A stretch of DNA of 64,000 nt from Telluribacter humicola (GTDB lineage Bacteria > Bacteroidota > Bacteroidia > Cytophagales > Spirosomataceae), in NCBI RefSeq assembly GCF_017355935.1, contig NZ_JAFIQT010000001.1:372001-436000 (forward strand). Direction: 5' to 3'. Under the pieces are notes generated by a model that did not search any database, was not told the DNA's origin, and saw nothing but the letters and a program-made list of their open reading frames with translations. Numbering within the stretch: position 1 is the stretch's first letter; every line of letters begins with the position of its first letter. The translations under genes were made by a program, and so were the position numbers. Shown here piece after piece: positions 43,582-53,385 of this stretch.

Positions 43582-44823
43582 ATGGCCGCCTATGACATTG
43601 TTTGTGTAGCGTTCCCTGCCTGGGAGGGCAACTATGTCAAGAGTACCGTCAAATTAATGGAGGAGCTGGCGAAGCGGCACCGCATATTGTATGTCGATTA
43701 CCAGTATACCTGGAAAGATACCCTCATGGGCCTGTTGAAATCAACTCCGGTACCCGTGTCCCGGATGCTGGGGGTGTCCAGCCGGCTTAGGGAAATACAG
43801 GTAGGAGATGCCACGGTTCACGTTCTGACGCCTCCACCGGTACTGCCGGTTAATTTCCTGAAAAGCACAAAGCTCTACGATACGATACAGAGGTTGAATG
43901 CAGGGATAGTACAGCGAGCTATCAGAAAGGCTTACAGTACATTGAATGTCACAAATCCGGTGGTGATCAATGCTTTTAATCCGGCTATGGGAGTACCTCT
44001 CACTGGTAAATTGAACGAGCGGTCTCTGATCTACTACTGCTACGATGAAATCAGTGCCTGCGCCTGGGCCAAAGACCATGGGGCCAGATCAGAGGTACAG
44101 TTTTCGGAGCTGGTAGATGCTATAGTTGTCTCGTCGGAAGGACTGTTAAAGACTAAACAGAGGTACGGCAAACCAGCTTTTATAGTCAATAATGGTGTGG
44201 ACTTCAATGAATTTCAGAAGGGCTATATTCCCATTGCTGATAAACCTACTTCCAACGTACTAGGCTATGTAGGCAGCATTGACAGTCGACTGGATTATAA
44301 TTTGCTGATTAAACTCGCTCAGAAGCTACAAGACCAGAAGCTGCTCATGGTCGGGCGTATCGTTTACGACAAGCCTCACGTAGAGTCAGCCATACAGGTA
44401 CTAAGTACCCTGCCTAATGTGCTTTTTACCGGAGCAAAGGCTCCACGCGAGCTACCCCATATGCTGGCTCAGTTCAACATAGGATTGATACCCTTTGTAA
44501 AGAATGAGCAGACTGAAGCCATATACCCGATGAAGATTAACGAGTATCTGGCCGCCGGTTTGCCTGTAGTAAGTACCGATTTTGCTCCGCTCACGGCATT
44601 TAAAGAGGTAGTGGCTGTCACTGCCACCGGGGAAGATTTCATAGCGGCCGTTCAGGAAGCACTGCAGAATAAGTCCGAAAAGGATGAGCAGAAACGTATA
44701 GAGCTGGCCCGGCAGCACTCGTGGCAGGAGCGTGCGAATGAGCTGGAAGCTATCATTGACAAAGTAGTCCACACACAAATAGGGAGACAGAAGCCCGCTC
44801 TTAGCTCAGCAGGGCAACTGTAA
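43582..44823 (+). CDS. Glycosyltransferase (GT4-like, GT-B fold)
   Basis: A 413-residue cytoplasmic enzyme, starting 5 nt after the Wzc-like gene. The N-domain VCVAFPAWEGNYVKSTVKLMEELAKRH and C-domain VLGYVGSIDSRLDYNLLIKLA, LLMVGRIVYDKP and MKINEYLAAGLPVVSTD are GT-B features with the acidic donor-binding region. Similar to glycosyltransferases of exopolysaccharide loci; donor and linkage are not inferable. A probable part of the same operon. Confidence 0.88.
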   Translation: MAAYDIVCVAFPAWEGNYVKSTVKLMEELAKRHRILYVDYQYTWKDTLMGLLKSTPVPVSRMLGVSSRLREIQVGDATVHVLTPPPVLPVNFLKSTKLYDTIQRLNAGIVQRAIRKAYSTLNVTNPVVINAFNPAMGVPLTGKLNERSLIYYCYDEISACAWAKDHGARSEVQFSELVDAIVVSSEGLLKTKQRYGKPAFIVNNGVDFNEFQKGYIPIADKPTSNVLGYVGSIDSRLDYNLLIKLAQKLQDQKLLMVGRIVYDKPHVESAIQVLSTLPNVLFTGAKAPRELPHMLAQFNIGLIPFVKNEQTEAIYPMKINEYLAAGLPVVSTDFAPLTAFKEVVAVTATGEDFIAAVQEALQNKSEKDEQKRIELARQHSWQERANELEAIIDKVVHTQIGRQKPALSSAGQL

Positions 44824-44866
44824 TAGACCGCCATTAAGATACCAACCCTTAACTCTATTTCTATTC

Positions 44867-46153
44867 TTGGCATTACAACGTCTGCTCCGTAATCCCCGCC
44901 TGCTTTCTCTGGTCGGAGTGGGGGTCAGTGCGGCCTCTGGCTTTCTGGGGGTGATGGTACTGGCCCGCACCCTTACACCGGGTGAGTTAGGAATCTGGAT
45001 CCTGTACCTGGCTGTATGGACATTCCTGGATATGCTCAGGTCAGGGCTTGTGCACACGGCCCTGGTACGCTTCTACGCCGCCTCTCAGGACAGCCGGTAT
45101 ACCGGCGCGGCCTGGGCTATCAGTGGTGCTTTTACCATACTGGTGAGTACATTATTGGGGGGAGCTGGTATAGTAGGACTAGAGCTTTCGGATGAATGGC
45201 GCCTGGTACTACCACAGCTACCCTGGCTGTTGCTGGCTACCTGGCCTTACAGTGTGGCACTCTGGCAGCGACAGGCCGAAAACCGTTTTGATCATATACT
45301 CCGGCTGCGGCTGGGCTTTACGCTACCTTTCCTGGTATTTATCTCATTGGGCTTCTGGCAGAAATGGTCGCTCGAAAGTATCGCCTGGGTGCAGACCGTA
45401 CTGTATGTACTAGTTTCCATGGTTGCCGTTGCAGCCGGATGGACGCACTGGCAGTCACTAAGAACTTTCGGAAAGCAGCAGGTACGTGAGCTATGGAGCT
45501 TTGGACGGTACACCATCGGTACGTTGCTCTGTACTAATCTCCTCAAGAGCTCCGATACCTTCCTGCTGGGCTACTATCTGTCTTCGGCCGTGGTGGCGGC
45601 CTATAATCTTCCCTACAAGCTGATCGAGATTGTCGAGATACCGTTGCGTAGCGTCATGGCTACCTTATTGCCGCAGCTTTCGCAACTGCAGTACGGTGAT
45701 AAACAGAGTATGACGAAAGCCAAAGCGCTATTCTTCAAAGAACTCAAGCTACTGACGCTGGTATTGGTGCCGGTCAGCATGGTGTGCTTTATTATGGCTG
45801 AGCCGATGGTGGTACTGATAGGAGGAGAAGCCTATCGAGATTCTGCTGTTTTACTGCAGGTATTTGCGGTGTACAGCCTTTTTCTGCCTGCCGACCGGCT
45901 CATAGGCGTTACGCTGGATAGCCTGGGACGGCCCCGCTTTAATACCATCAAGGTGGTACTGATGGCGGTATTCAACATTATTGGAGATATAGTAGTCCTG
46001 CACTTTTGGGCTGATCCGATACTTGTGGCTGTCGTAACCATTGGTACTGTGGTGCTGGGAGTCGTGTTTGGTGGAGTGGTACTAAGAAATGTTTTTAATA
46101 GTGAAGTGTCCGTGACAGAAGCCGAAAGCAGAGTGCTGTCGGCTACCTCGTAG
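44867..46153 (+). CDS. Polysaccharide flippase (Wzx/MOP family)
   Basis: A 428-residue membrane protein with about 12 helices, opening with a TTG codon (LALQRLLRNPRLLSLVGVGVSAASGFLGVMVLARTLTPGELG), a typical oligosaccharide-flippase start. Internal motifs include KSSDTFLLGYYLSSAVVAAYNLPYKLIEI. It would move lipid-linked repeat units to the periplasmic face for polymerisation by the O-antigen polymerase-like protein. TTG is chosen because no ATG lies near the conserved N-terminus. Confidence 0.88.
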   Translation: MALQRLLRNPRLLSLVGVGVSAASGFLGVMVLARTLTPGELGIWILYLAVWTFLDMLRSGLVHTALVRFYAASQDSRYTGAAWAISGAFTILVSTLLGGAGIVGLELSDEWRLVLPQLPWLLLATWPYSVALWQRQAENRFDHILRLRLGFTLPFLVFISLGFWQKWSLESIAWVQTVLYVLVSMVAVAAGWTHWQSLRTFGKQQVRELWSFGRYTIGTLLCTNLLKSSDTFLLGYYLSSAVVAAYNLPYKLIEIVEIPLRSVMATLLPQLSQLQYGDKQSMTKAKALFFKELKLLTLVLVPVSMVCFIMAEPMVVLIGGEAYRDSAVLLQVFAVYSLFLPADRLIGVTLDSLGRPRFNTIKVVLMAVFNIIGDIVVLHFWADPILVAVVTIGTVVLGVVFGGVVLRNVFNSEVSVTEAESRVLSATS

Positions 46154-46175
46154 TTACATTGCCCGTTACGTTTAT

Positions 46176-47051
46176 ATGCACCCTCTGGTATCTATCATTA
46201 CTGTCAACTACGATCAGCCGCAGGTCACGGCGGAGCTGCTCCGTAGCCTGCGCCAAATTACCTACCCCAACGTGGAGGTATGGGTGGTGGACAACGCCAG
46301 CCCCCGGCAGGGCGTGGATGAGCTGATACCTCTTTTTCCGGAGGTACGCTTTCTTAAAAGTACTACGAATCTGGGTTTTGCGGGAGGGAATAACCTGGCC
46401 GTACATCAGGCTAGGGGTAAGTACCTGCTCTTTCTGAACAACGACACTGAGGTACCCCCAGGGTTTCTGGAACCGCTGGTTGAGCGGATGGAAGCTGACC
46501 CGCGTATAGGGATGGTCAGCCCTAAGATCAAGTACTACTACGAGGACAACCTGATCCAGTATGCCGGCAGTACCGAAATCAACCCACTGACAGGGCGGGG
46601 GCATTTTATAGGGCACCGTCAAAAGGATGACGGAAGCTTCTCCAGGAGCGGCCAGACTGCCTATATACACGGAGCGGCTATGCTGGTTTCGCGGGCGGTT
46701 ATAGAGAAGACCGGCCTCATGGACGATACCTACTTCCTGTACTATGAGGAGCTGGACTGGTGCGCCCGGGCTCGTCGCGATGGCTTTGGTGTGTGGTACG
46801 TAGCCGAGTCAGAGATCTTACATAAAGAGTCAGTTTCGACGGGGAAGCAGAGTGCGCTGAAGGTATACTACCAGACCCGAAACCGGATCTTATTCATCCG
46901 GCGCAACTCCCGTAGCTGGCAGCGGCTGGCCGGACTGGCCTTTTTTTCCTGCATTGCTACTCCCAAAAATACCCTTACCTACCTGCTCAAAAAGCGCTGG
47001 GACTACCTCCTGGCTTTCTGGCGCGGCATTACCTGGAACTTAACCCACTAA
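46176..47051 (+). CDS. Family 2 glycosyltransferase (rhamnosyltransferase-like)
   Basis: A 291-residue enzyme: VSIITVNYDQPQVTAELLRSL, VDNASPRQGVDE, NLGFAGGNNLAV, LFLNNDTEVPPGFLEPLV (DxD-like site), then YEELDWCARARRDGFGVWYVAESEILHKESVST and a C-terminal helix. This pattern is that of the large rhamnosyl/galactosyl GT2 group found in O-antigen loci. It lies 22 nt after the flippase and 18 nt before the next glycosyltransferase. Confidence 0.9.
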   Translation: MHPLVSIITVNYDQPQVTAELLRSLRQITYPNVEVWVVDNASPRQGVDELIPLFPEVRFLKSTTNLGFAGGNNLAVHQARGKYLLFLNNDTEVPPGFLEPLVERMEADPRIGMVSPKIKYYYEDNLIQYAGSTEINPLTGRGHFIGHRQKDDGSFSRSGQTAYIHGAAMLVSRAVIEKTGLMDDTYFLYYEELDWCARARRDGFGVWYVAESEILHKESVSTGKQSALKVYYQTRNRILFIRRNSRSWQRLAGLAFFSCIATPKNTLTYLLKKRWDYLLAFWRGITWNLTH

Positions 47052-47069
47052 TATATTTTATTGATTAAG

Positions 47070-48242
47070 ATGGAAATCCTGACTCTATTTCTTTATGTAC
47101 TCCTGAGCATAACTGCCGTGGCAGCTATCTATCAGTTTGTATTCGCGGTAGCCGGTTTGTTCCGTAAGCCGGCCTCTTACCACCCGGCGGCTACCCAGCG
47201 ACTACGACGGATGGCCGTCTTTCTGCCAGCCTACCGTGAAGACGCGGTTATTCTGGACTCTGCCGTGAGGGCGCTGGATCAGTGCTACTCCAAGGGGCTA
47301 TTTGATGTAGTAGTCATAGCCGACTCACTGAAGCCGGAGACCGTAGCAACATTGCGGAAACTGCCTATCAAGCTAGTAGAGGTGGTATTTGAGGTATCTA
47401 CCAAATCCAAGGCCCTCAATGCGGCCATGCAACAGTTGGGCGATGAGTATGAAGTGGCGGTGATACTGGATGCTGACAATATCATAGCCCCCGACTTTCT
47501 GAGCCGTATCAACCAGGCAATGGAGCGCGGCTGGCTGGTGGTGCAGGGGCATCGTACGGCCAAGAATACCAATACAAGTACCGCCGTACTGGACGCTATC
47601 AGCGAAGAGATCAATAACCATATCCTGCGCAAGGGACACCGGGTACTGGGGCTTTCATCGGCCCTGATCGGCTCGGGTATGGCCTTCGACTATAAACTGT
47701 TTAAAGAGGTGATGGGGCAGATCCATACCCTCGGCGGATTTGACAAAGAGCTGGAGATGCGACTACTGAGGCAGCGGGTACGGATCGAGTACCTGGACGA
47801 TGCCATTTGCTACGACGAGAAAGTGCAGAATCCGGCGGTTTTTGAGAAGCAGCGTACTCGCTGGATCGCTGCCCAGTTTAAGTACGTGCGCCTCAACTTC
47901 GTGCCGGGTGTACAGCACCTGCTGCGTGGTAACATCGACTACTTTGATAAAGTATTTCAGAATATGCTTCCCCCGCGCATCATGCTGTTGGGAATGGTGG
48001 TACTGGCTACCTGCTTTACCTGGCCCATCTGGGGGGCTAGTACCGTGACCTGGTTTGCAACCATTCAGCTGGTGATGGTGGCTGCTACCTTCTATATTTC
48101 CACACCGTCGGAGCTACGGCAAAAACTCGGCTGGCGTGAGTTCTCACAGGTACCAGCCTTGTTCTTACGATTTGTGAGAGCGATTCTGAAAATGGGAGAA
48201 GCGCAGAAGAAGTTCCTTCATACGCCCCACGGGACCGAGTAA
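47070..48242 (+). CDS. Membrane-anchored family 2 glycosyltransferase
   Basis: Start at ATG 47070 (MEILTLFLYVLLSITAVAAIYQFVFA), 390 residues; a TTG three codons earlier is open. An N-terminal helix is followed by a GT2 domain (RRMAVFLPAYREDAVI, VILDADNIIAP, GGFDKELEMRLLRQ, QRTRWIAAQ = the QxxRW synthase motif) and two or three C-terminal helices. QxxRW and the topology point to a processive or membrane-linked transferase. It is the last gene of the rightward exopolysaccharide operon. Confidence 0.88.
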   Translation: MEILTLFLYVLLSITAVAAIYQFVFAVAGLFRKPASYHPAATQRLRRMAVFLPAYREDAVILDSAVRALDQCYSKGLFDVVVIADSLKPETVATLRKLPIKLVEVVFEVSTKSKALNAAMQQLGDEYEVAVILDADNIIAPDFLSRINQAMERGWLVVQGHRTAKNTNTSTAVLDAISEEINNHILRKGHRVLGLSSALIGSGMAFDYKLFKEVMGQIHTLGGFDKELEMRLLRQRVRIEYLDDAICYDEKVQNPAVFEKQRTRWIAAQFKYVRLNFVPGVQHLLRGNIDYFDKVFQNMLPPRIMLLGMVVLATCFTWPIWGASTVTWFATIQLVMVAATFYISTPSELRQKLGWREFSQVPALFLRFVRAILKMGEAQKKFLHTPHGTE

Positions 48243-48252
48243 CGCTACTCGG
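48235..48252. terminator. Hairpin covering both stop codons of a convergent gene pair
   Basis: CCGAGTA (48235-48241) pairs with TACTCGG (48246-48252), 4-nt loop, extendable by GGG/CCC around a bulge. The TAA of the left gene (48240-48242) and the TAG of the right gene (48245-48247) lie in it. No T-run follows, so termination strength is uncertain. Confidence 0.4.
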
Positions 48253-49456
48253 CCCGTCGTACTTTTTCCCAGATACCCGAAGTGGTACCCTGTCGGTAGC
48301 GCATGTACCCTAGAATGGCGCACCAGTTCATAAATGAGAAGTAGTAGGGGACAAATAAGAGCTTTACCCGGATTTTACGGCTTTCGAGCGCGTTACCAAC
48401 CAGCGCAGCGGCATAAAAGCATACCTGCGCTACTAACAGTAGTTGGTAGGTGGAAGCAGGTATGAGCCCTCCCTCTGGCAGCAGAGCCAGCGGAATATTC
48501 AGGAGAAGAATCAGGGGGAGGCAGAATGGCGCTACTGCCCAGCGCATGGCCCGATGCGATACGTACTGGAACGTAAGCCAGCCATGGCGGAATATATTGA
48601 GCAGATGCGTGAGTCGACTGATGGCCTGAAAACCTCCCGCGGCGATACGTACTTTGCGCTTCTGTTCGTCGGAGATGGAAAACGAAGGTCGCTCGATGGC
48701 ATAGGCTTCGGGTTCGTAGATGACACGGTAGCCGTCTCCCGCTATACGTAGAGATATTACAAAGTCATCCAGCAGGGTATCCTTCTCCACGTGCCCATAC
48801 AGGCTGGTACGTACTGCGAACAGTTCCCCCGCCGCACCTACTACGCTGTACAGCTCCGTATCCAGCTTTTTGAGGAACGACTCATACTTCCAATACAAGC
48901 CTTCGCCGGCACCGGCAGCCGCCTCGCTACTCAGTACTTCAATGCGTTTTTCACCGGCTACGGCTCCTACCTGCGGGTCTTTGAAGTGCCGCACCAGGTT
49001 ACGGATCGCCTGTGGGTTAAGTGTAGTGTTGGCATCGGTGAAGATAACCAGCGGGGTAGTGACCTGCGGCATAGCCATGTTCATAGCTTCAATCTTGCCC
49101 CGGCGCTCGTTCCCCCCCAGTACCCTCAGATTAGCATATTCCTGTTGTTGAGCTTCCAGTAGCTCGGTAGTGCCGTCGGTAGAGCCCTCCGTAACAAAGA
49201 GGAGTCGTAGGCGGTCAGTCGGGTAGTCCAGGGCCAGGGAGTTCTGGAGTTTGGCTTCGATATAGGCTCGTTCGTTATAGGCCGGTACTACCAGGGTTAC
49301 CTCCGGGAGGTAGTCCGGATCGTTCATTTGGGGTTGACTGATGCCAAGGGCTTTCCGGATCTTTACCAGCAGCCACACCACTATACCATAGCCAATATAC
49401 GTGTAGCCGACCAGACCAATGCCCAGCCAGAAGAGGGTTTCAAGAAAGAGTTTCAT
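48245..49456 (-). CDS. Membrane-anchored family 2 glycosyltransferase
   Basis: A 403-residue protein: N-terminal helix ([24 protein letters not shown]), GT2 domain ([60 protein letters not shown], and a basic [16 protein letters not shown] region in the place of QxxRW), and three C-terminal helices. Related to poly-sugar synthases and Spirosoma-type EPS transferases. Convergent with the preceding operon; it overlaps the acetyltransferase gene by 4 nt, forming a three-gene minus-strand operon. Confidence 0.88.
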   Translation of the reverse strand: MKLFLETLFWLGIGLVGYTYIGYGIVVWLLVKIRKALGISQPQMNDPDYLPEVTLVVPAYNERAYIEAKLQNSLALDYPTDRLRLLFVTEGSTDGTTELLEAQQQEYANLRVLGGNERRGKIEAMNMAMPQVTTPLVIFTDANTTLNPQAIRNLVRHFKDPQVGAVAGEKRIEVLSSEAAAGAGEGLYWKYESFLKKLDTELYSVVGAAGELFAVRTSLYGHVEKDTLLDDFVISLRIAGDGYRVIYEPEAYAIERPSFSISDEQKRKVRIAAGGFQAISRLTHLLNIFRHGWLTFQYVSHRAMRWAVAPFCLPLILLLNIPLALLPEGGLIPASTYQLLLVAQVCFYAAALVGNALESRKIRVKLLFVPYYFSFMNWCAILGYMRYRQGTTSGIWEKVRRAE

Positions 49457-50064
49457 GCGTGAGGTTCTAACTTTTTGATTACCTTGGCGGGAACACCACC
49501 CACCATTGTATAAGGGGGTACATCTTTGGTTACGACGGCACCGGCCGCTACTACGGCTCCTTCACCGATCCGGACACCTTTGAGTACCATGCAGCGCGTA
49601 GCCAGCCACACGTTATCTTCCAGTATGATGGCTTCGGGAGTAGGTTCTTCATCCCGGTTAACCGTACCATGGAAGTCATTGTCCATTAATATGACCTGAT
49701 TCGCGATCTGGCAGTTGCGGCCAATCTGGATCAGGTGCCGGGCTGAAAGGATGGTACCGGTATTGATAAAAGTACCTTCTCCGACAATGATCCTGGCGTT
49801 CCGGCCAGCCGAGATCTGGGTAGTACCTATGTGTGACCATATCTTGACGCCATTCTGGATAATGATTTCGCCTTTACCCTCGACACGAGGAAAACCTCGC
49901 ACGGTGACGTACTTGCCTACCTGGGTGCAGTTTCGTAATGAGAAGCGGGCGTTCAGAAGCCGGGTGACACCACTGCTAAGGCGCTTAACGAAGGCAGCAG
50001 GTACCCAGTCATCGGGGTTTTCGAGGCGAACGCGATAGAGTTCCAGACGTAAACGTTCAATCAT
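49453..50064 (-). CDS. Hexapeptide-repeat acetyltransferase (WcaF/maltose-acetyltransferase-like)
   Basis: A 203-residue left-handed beta-helix acyltransferase: hexapeptide repeats from [18 protein letters not shown] through [53 protein letters not shown]. The C-terminal block is the characteristic acetyl-CoA-binding end. It likely O-acetylates the polysaccharide or its lipid-linked repeat. Coupled by 4-nt and 8-nt overlaps to the flanking glycosyltransferases. Confidence 0.91.
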   Translation of the reverse strand: MIERLRLELYRVRLENPDDWVPAAFVKRLSSGVTRLLNARFSLRNCTQVGKYVTVRGFPRVEGKGEIIIQNGVKIWSHIGTTQISAGRNARIIVGEGTFINTGTILSARHLIQIGRNCQIANQVILMDNDFHGTVNRDEEPTPEAIILEDNVWLATRCMVLKGVRIGEGAVVAAGAVVTKDVPPYTMVGGVPAKVIKKLEPHA

Positions 50065-51193
50065 GAGGAGGTCGTATTTGTTCGTAGATGTTCAGCATTG
50101 AGCGGGCGGTTTGCTCCCAGGTAAACAAGGCCGGGCGTTTCAGCCCTTCACCTATCATTTTCTGTCGGAGGGGCAGGTCCAGCAGGGCTTTTTTCATCGC
50201 CGCCGTTATGTCATCCGCATTGGTGGGATCAACCAGTATGGCAGCGTCGCCCGCTACTTCGGGCATAGAGGTCACGTTGGAGGTAACTACGGGTACTCCG
50301 CAGGTCATGGCTTCCAGGATAGGCAGGCCAAAACCTTCATTCAGGGAGGGGTATAGAAATACCTCGCTCTGATGGTACACCGCAGCGATATCCTGCTCCG
50401 AGATGTAGCCCGTTAGTACCAGGTGGGATAGCAGGTCTTTTCTGCCTATGGTATTCAGAATAGCCTCTACCACCGCGGAGGAAGTATCGGCGATGACCAG
50501 CTTCACATCCGAAATAGAATCGCTCAATTGGGCAAAAGCCTTGAGTACGGTAGGCATGTTCTTCTTAGGGTCAGTGTTACCCAGGAAGAAGAAAAACCGG
50601 TCCGGAAGTTTGAACCGCTCTTTTACCCGTAGCTGCTCATCCATGTTAGGGGGAGTCGAAAACCGGTTACTGACCCCGTTATATACTACCTCTACGGCTT
50701 GGGTGGGTAGTTGTAAGGTTTTTATGATCCGCTCTTTCTCGTAGTGCGACACCGTGACTACCTTCTGGCACTTCTTTACGACCTGCGGTACCAGCCAGCG
50801 ACGGTACATATTGCCGAAGCGCTGGTAGGCCGTTTGGGTATTAGGACCCTGGATCTTATCCATAAAGATAAGGTCGTGCAGGGTCAGGATCAGGGGGACG
50901 CGCGGCCACAGGGGCGCTGTATTAGCCGTACAGTGCAGTACATCTATCCGGTGACGTTGGGCATACATAGGTAGCTGAACCTGCTCCCAGGTAGCATAGT
51001 TAGTCCCCGGAATGGTAACCACCTTGCAATTGGATGAATCGGTAAGACAGATATGCTCATCCGGTTTTACAAAAACAACGTATTCGTGAGGAGTATCCAG
51101 GCGTTGCAGGGCTTTGACAAGCTCCAACGCCACTATATCCATCCCGTGTTTATTGGGTCTGAACAGTCTCTGCGCTTCGATACCAATTTTCAT
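50057..51193 (-). CDS. Glycosyltransferase family 4
   Basis: A 378-residue GT-B enzyme: [75 protein letters not shown], and the retaining GT4 block [28 protein letters not shown] with the ExxxxxxxE donor-phosphate site. This is a mannosyl/rhamnosyltransferase-like sequence. First gene of the minus-strand three-gene operon; its start lies 121 nt from the second Hpt gene. Confidence 0.92.
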   Translation of the reverse strand: MKIGIEAQRLFRPNKHGMDIVALELVKALQRLDTPHEYVVFVKPDEHICLTDSSNCKVVTIPGTNYATWEQVQLPMYAQRHRIDVLHCTANTAPLWPRVPLILTLHDLIFMDKIQGPNTQTAYQRFGNMYRRWLVPQVVKKCQKVVTVSHYEKERIIKTLQLPTQAVEVVYNGVSNRFSTPPNMDEQLRVKERFKLPDRFFFFLGNTDPKKNMPTVLKAFAQLSDSISDVKLVIADTSSAVVEAILNTIGRKDLLSHLVLTGYISEQDIAAVYHQSEVFLYPSLNEGFGLPILEAMTCGVPVVTSNVTSMPEVAGDAAILVDPTNADDITAAMKKALLDLPLRQKMIGEGLKRPALFTWEQTARSMLNIYEQIRPPHD

Positions 51194-51314
51194 TTATTGC
51201 TATGCGTGGGTTAGTTCGTAAGGTATACCTGGCACTTATAGCAAAAACCGGGCCTGCATAGCTACTCCGGAGAGAGTACTGCTAGAGGTGGTAGCAGCAG
51301 TAACTGCTCTTTGA

Positions 51315-51683
51315 CTACATGATACTCCCCAGGCGCGCTACTTCTTCTTCCAGGATAGGTTTCATGCGCTGAAGCTCGGCGGAAATTTCCTGATAAAGTG
51401 TCGGCAGTGAAGAGCGATCTGCTTCAAAGCGGGCGATGCGTTCAAATGCCTCCACCTTAGGGTGGAGCCACGTAAGCCCTACCATTGAGAATGAAGGCTT
51501 CAGCCGATGGGCTATTTCGCCGATCTCACCGTATTGGCCCGTTGTAAGCAGGCTGCTTATGTCCTCCCAGCGAGGAACCGAATCTGTCAAAAACGTTTCC
51601 AGCATGATATTGACGATAACAGCATCGTCACCATAAATCTGCTGTAGATAATCGACATCAAGAGAGGGATGGAGGTTGAGCAT
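51315..51683 (-). CDS. Hpt (histidine phosphotransfer) domain protein, right copy
   Basis: A 122-residue protein clearly paralogous to the left copy: LDVDYLQQIYGDDAVIVNIMLETFLTDSVP against LDKNILQELYADDVDYATMMFDLFLTEIIP. The phospho-accepting His59 lies in AHRLKPSFSMVGL. It is the first gene upstream of the leftward glycosyltransferase operon, on the same strand with a 121-nt gap. No kinase or regulator is adjacent on this side, so its partners must be elsewhere or be the receivers near 36-39 kb. Confidence 0.88.
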   Translation of the reverse strand: MLNLHPSLDVDYLQQIYGDDAVIVNIMLETFLTDSVPRWEDISSLLTTGQYGEIGEIAHRLKPSFSMVGLTWLHPKVEAFERIARFEADRSSLPTLYQEISAELQRMKPILEEEVARLGSIM

Positions 51684-51853
51684 AATATATTCGGAAATAA
51701 TCAGTATTGTGTGTAGTTATTCAAATACAGAAGGTCAGGACTAAATAGTATAGTATAACTGGTTATCAGGGGAGAACCAATGGATAAGGGCGGTGTGGTG
51801 TGATAAGTAAAACTGCATTAAAATAATTAGCTGGAATAAACTCTTACTATTCG

Positions 51854-53347
51854 TTACAACAAATTGGGACGCTGGTCGATCCAGGGCTGAGCCTGCTCAA
51901 GCTGGGCCGCCAGACGAAACATCAAACTTTCTTCCCCCATACGTCCGGTAAACATGACACCTACCGGTAGGTTGTTCTGCGTCCGGTGCATCGGTACAGA
52001 CATGGACGGCTGCCCGGTCATATTGGCCAGGGTAGTATAAGGTATATAGCTGAAAGTACGCTCAGCTACCTGCTCTATTACTTTGGAGCCTTTCAGAAAG
52101 CGGTACCCACCGGTGGTCTGTAACAGCTTAAGCATGATATTCTCCTGGGCGCTGTTTTGCAGTTCACCAATTCGGATCGGTGGACGAGCCATCACAGACG
52201 TCAGTAGCAGGTCATACTGCTGATGGAAGGTAGCCATTGTACGCGAAAGCTCATTCCACCTGTACTGAGCATGCGCGTAATCAGCGGCTGTGTATACTTC
52301 CCCCAGCTTTGCTATTAACCACGTATTCATTTCTACATCCTCTTTTTGGATAGGCCGGCCCAGCCATTTACTTAAATGGCGAAGGGCGGCGGAAGTCTCT
52401 CCCACGAATACAGGCAAAAATGCTTCCAAAAACATCTCCGGCTCGAAAGGAATTGGAACTTCTTCTACTTCGTGACCAAGAGACATCAGTAATCGGGCTG
52501 CTTTTTCGACGGCACGTACACAATCGGCATCCAATTTATGCCACGACAGGGGGTGCTGGGTGCTGAACCCAATGCGGAGTTTTTCGGGCGCAGCCTCCAC
52601 TTCCTGTAAGTAAGGTCGCTCCGGAGCCTGAACTACGTACGGGTCGCCGGGGAAATAGCCACTCAGCAAGTCGAGCAGCAGAGCGCTATCGCGTACGGTA
52701 CGGGTCACACAGCCACTGACTACGGCTCCGCCCCATGCTTCACCCACCTGCGGCCCCAGCGATATACGACCCCGGGTGGGCTTGAGCCCGAATAGGCCGC
52801 AGCAGGAGGCCGGAATACGGATGGACCCACCACCGTCGGAGGCAGTGGCCGCTGGTACAATACCGGCGGCTACCGCGGCGGCCGATCCACCACTGGAACC
52901 ACCCGTAGAGTAGTCGAGATTCCAGGGATTATGGGAGGGTCCGAAGGCGGTAGGTTCGGTAAATGGATTTAGTCCGAATTCGGGAGTGTTGGTCTTGCCA
53001 AAAAAAACCAGTCCGGCGGTCCGGCAGCGCTCTACATAGTAGCTGTCTACACTGGATACGTATTTGAAGTAGGCTTTGTTGCCGGAGCGCATGGGAGTAC
53101 CCGCCCATTCCAGCGCCAGGTCTTTGAGGAGGAAGGGGACCCCGCGTAGTGGAGCTTCAGCCGGTAGCTCATCAATCATTTTGTACCCTTCGTTATACAG
53201 CGGGTGAATGATGGCATTGATCTTAGGATTGACTTTTTCGGCAATAGCCAGAGCCATATCAAGTAGCTCGCGGGGTGTTACCGCCCCCTGTCGAACCAGC
53301 CCGGCCAGGCCAATCGCATCATATTTCAGGTACTCGGCTGCTGTCAT
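51854..53347 (-). CDS. Amidase (amidase signature family)
   Basis: The start at 53347 ([29 protein letters not shown]) gives 497 residues; the frame is open 33 codons upstream but that part overlaps the GH130-like gene. Catalytic Ser-Ser-Lys elements are visible: Lys75 in FLLKDLA, Ser151/152 in [14 protein letters not shown], and Ser175 in [11 protein letters not shown]. It is not GatA, since gatB/C are absent and it has an AmdA-like C-terminus. It hydrolyses an unknown amide. It follows the GH130-like gene by 38 nt. Confidence 0.92.
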   Translation of the reverse strand: MTAAEYLKYDAIGLAGLVRQGAVTPRELLDMALAIAEKVNPKINAIIHPLYNEGYKMIDELPAEAPLRGVPFLLKDLALEWAGTPMRSGNKAYFKYVSSVDSYYVERCRTAGLVFFGKTNTPEFGLNPFTEPTAFGPSHNPWNLDYSTGGSSGGSAAAVAAGIVPAATASDGGGSIRIPASCCGLFGLKPTRGRISLGPQVGEAWGGAVVSGCVTRTVRDSALLLDLLSGYFPGDPYVVQAPERPYLQEVEAAPEKLRIGFSTQHPLSWHKLDADCVRAVEKAARLLMSLGHEVEEVPIPFEPEMFLEAFLPVFVGETSAALRHLSKWLGRPIQKEDVEMNTWLIAKLGEVYTAADYAHAQYRWNELSRTMATFHQQYDLLLTSVMARPPIRIGELQNSAQENIMLKLLQTTGGYRFLKGSKVIEQVAERTFSYIPYTTLANMTGQPSMSVPMHRTQNNLPVGVMFTGRMGEESLMFRLAAQLEQAQPWIDQRPNLL

Positions 53348-53385
53348 AGGTGTTGATGAAGTAAGGGTAAAGGATAAAGCGGCTG

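Noticed and set aside
51275-51310. Near-palindrome around TACTGCT...AGCAGTA upstream of the glycosyltransferase operon
   Set aside because: Seven-base arms with an irregular loop and no T-run; could be chance.
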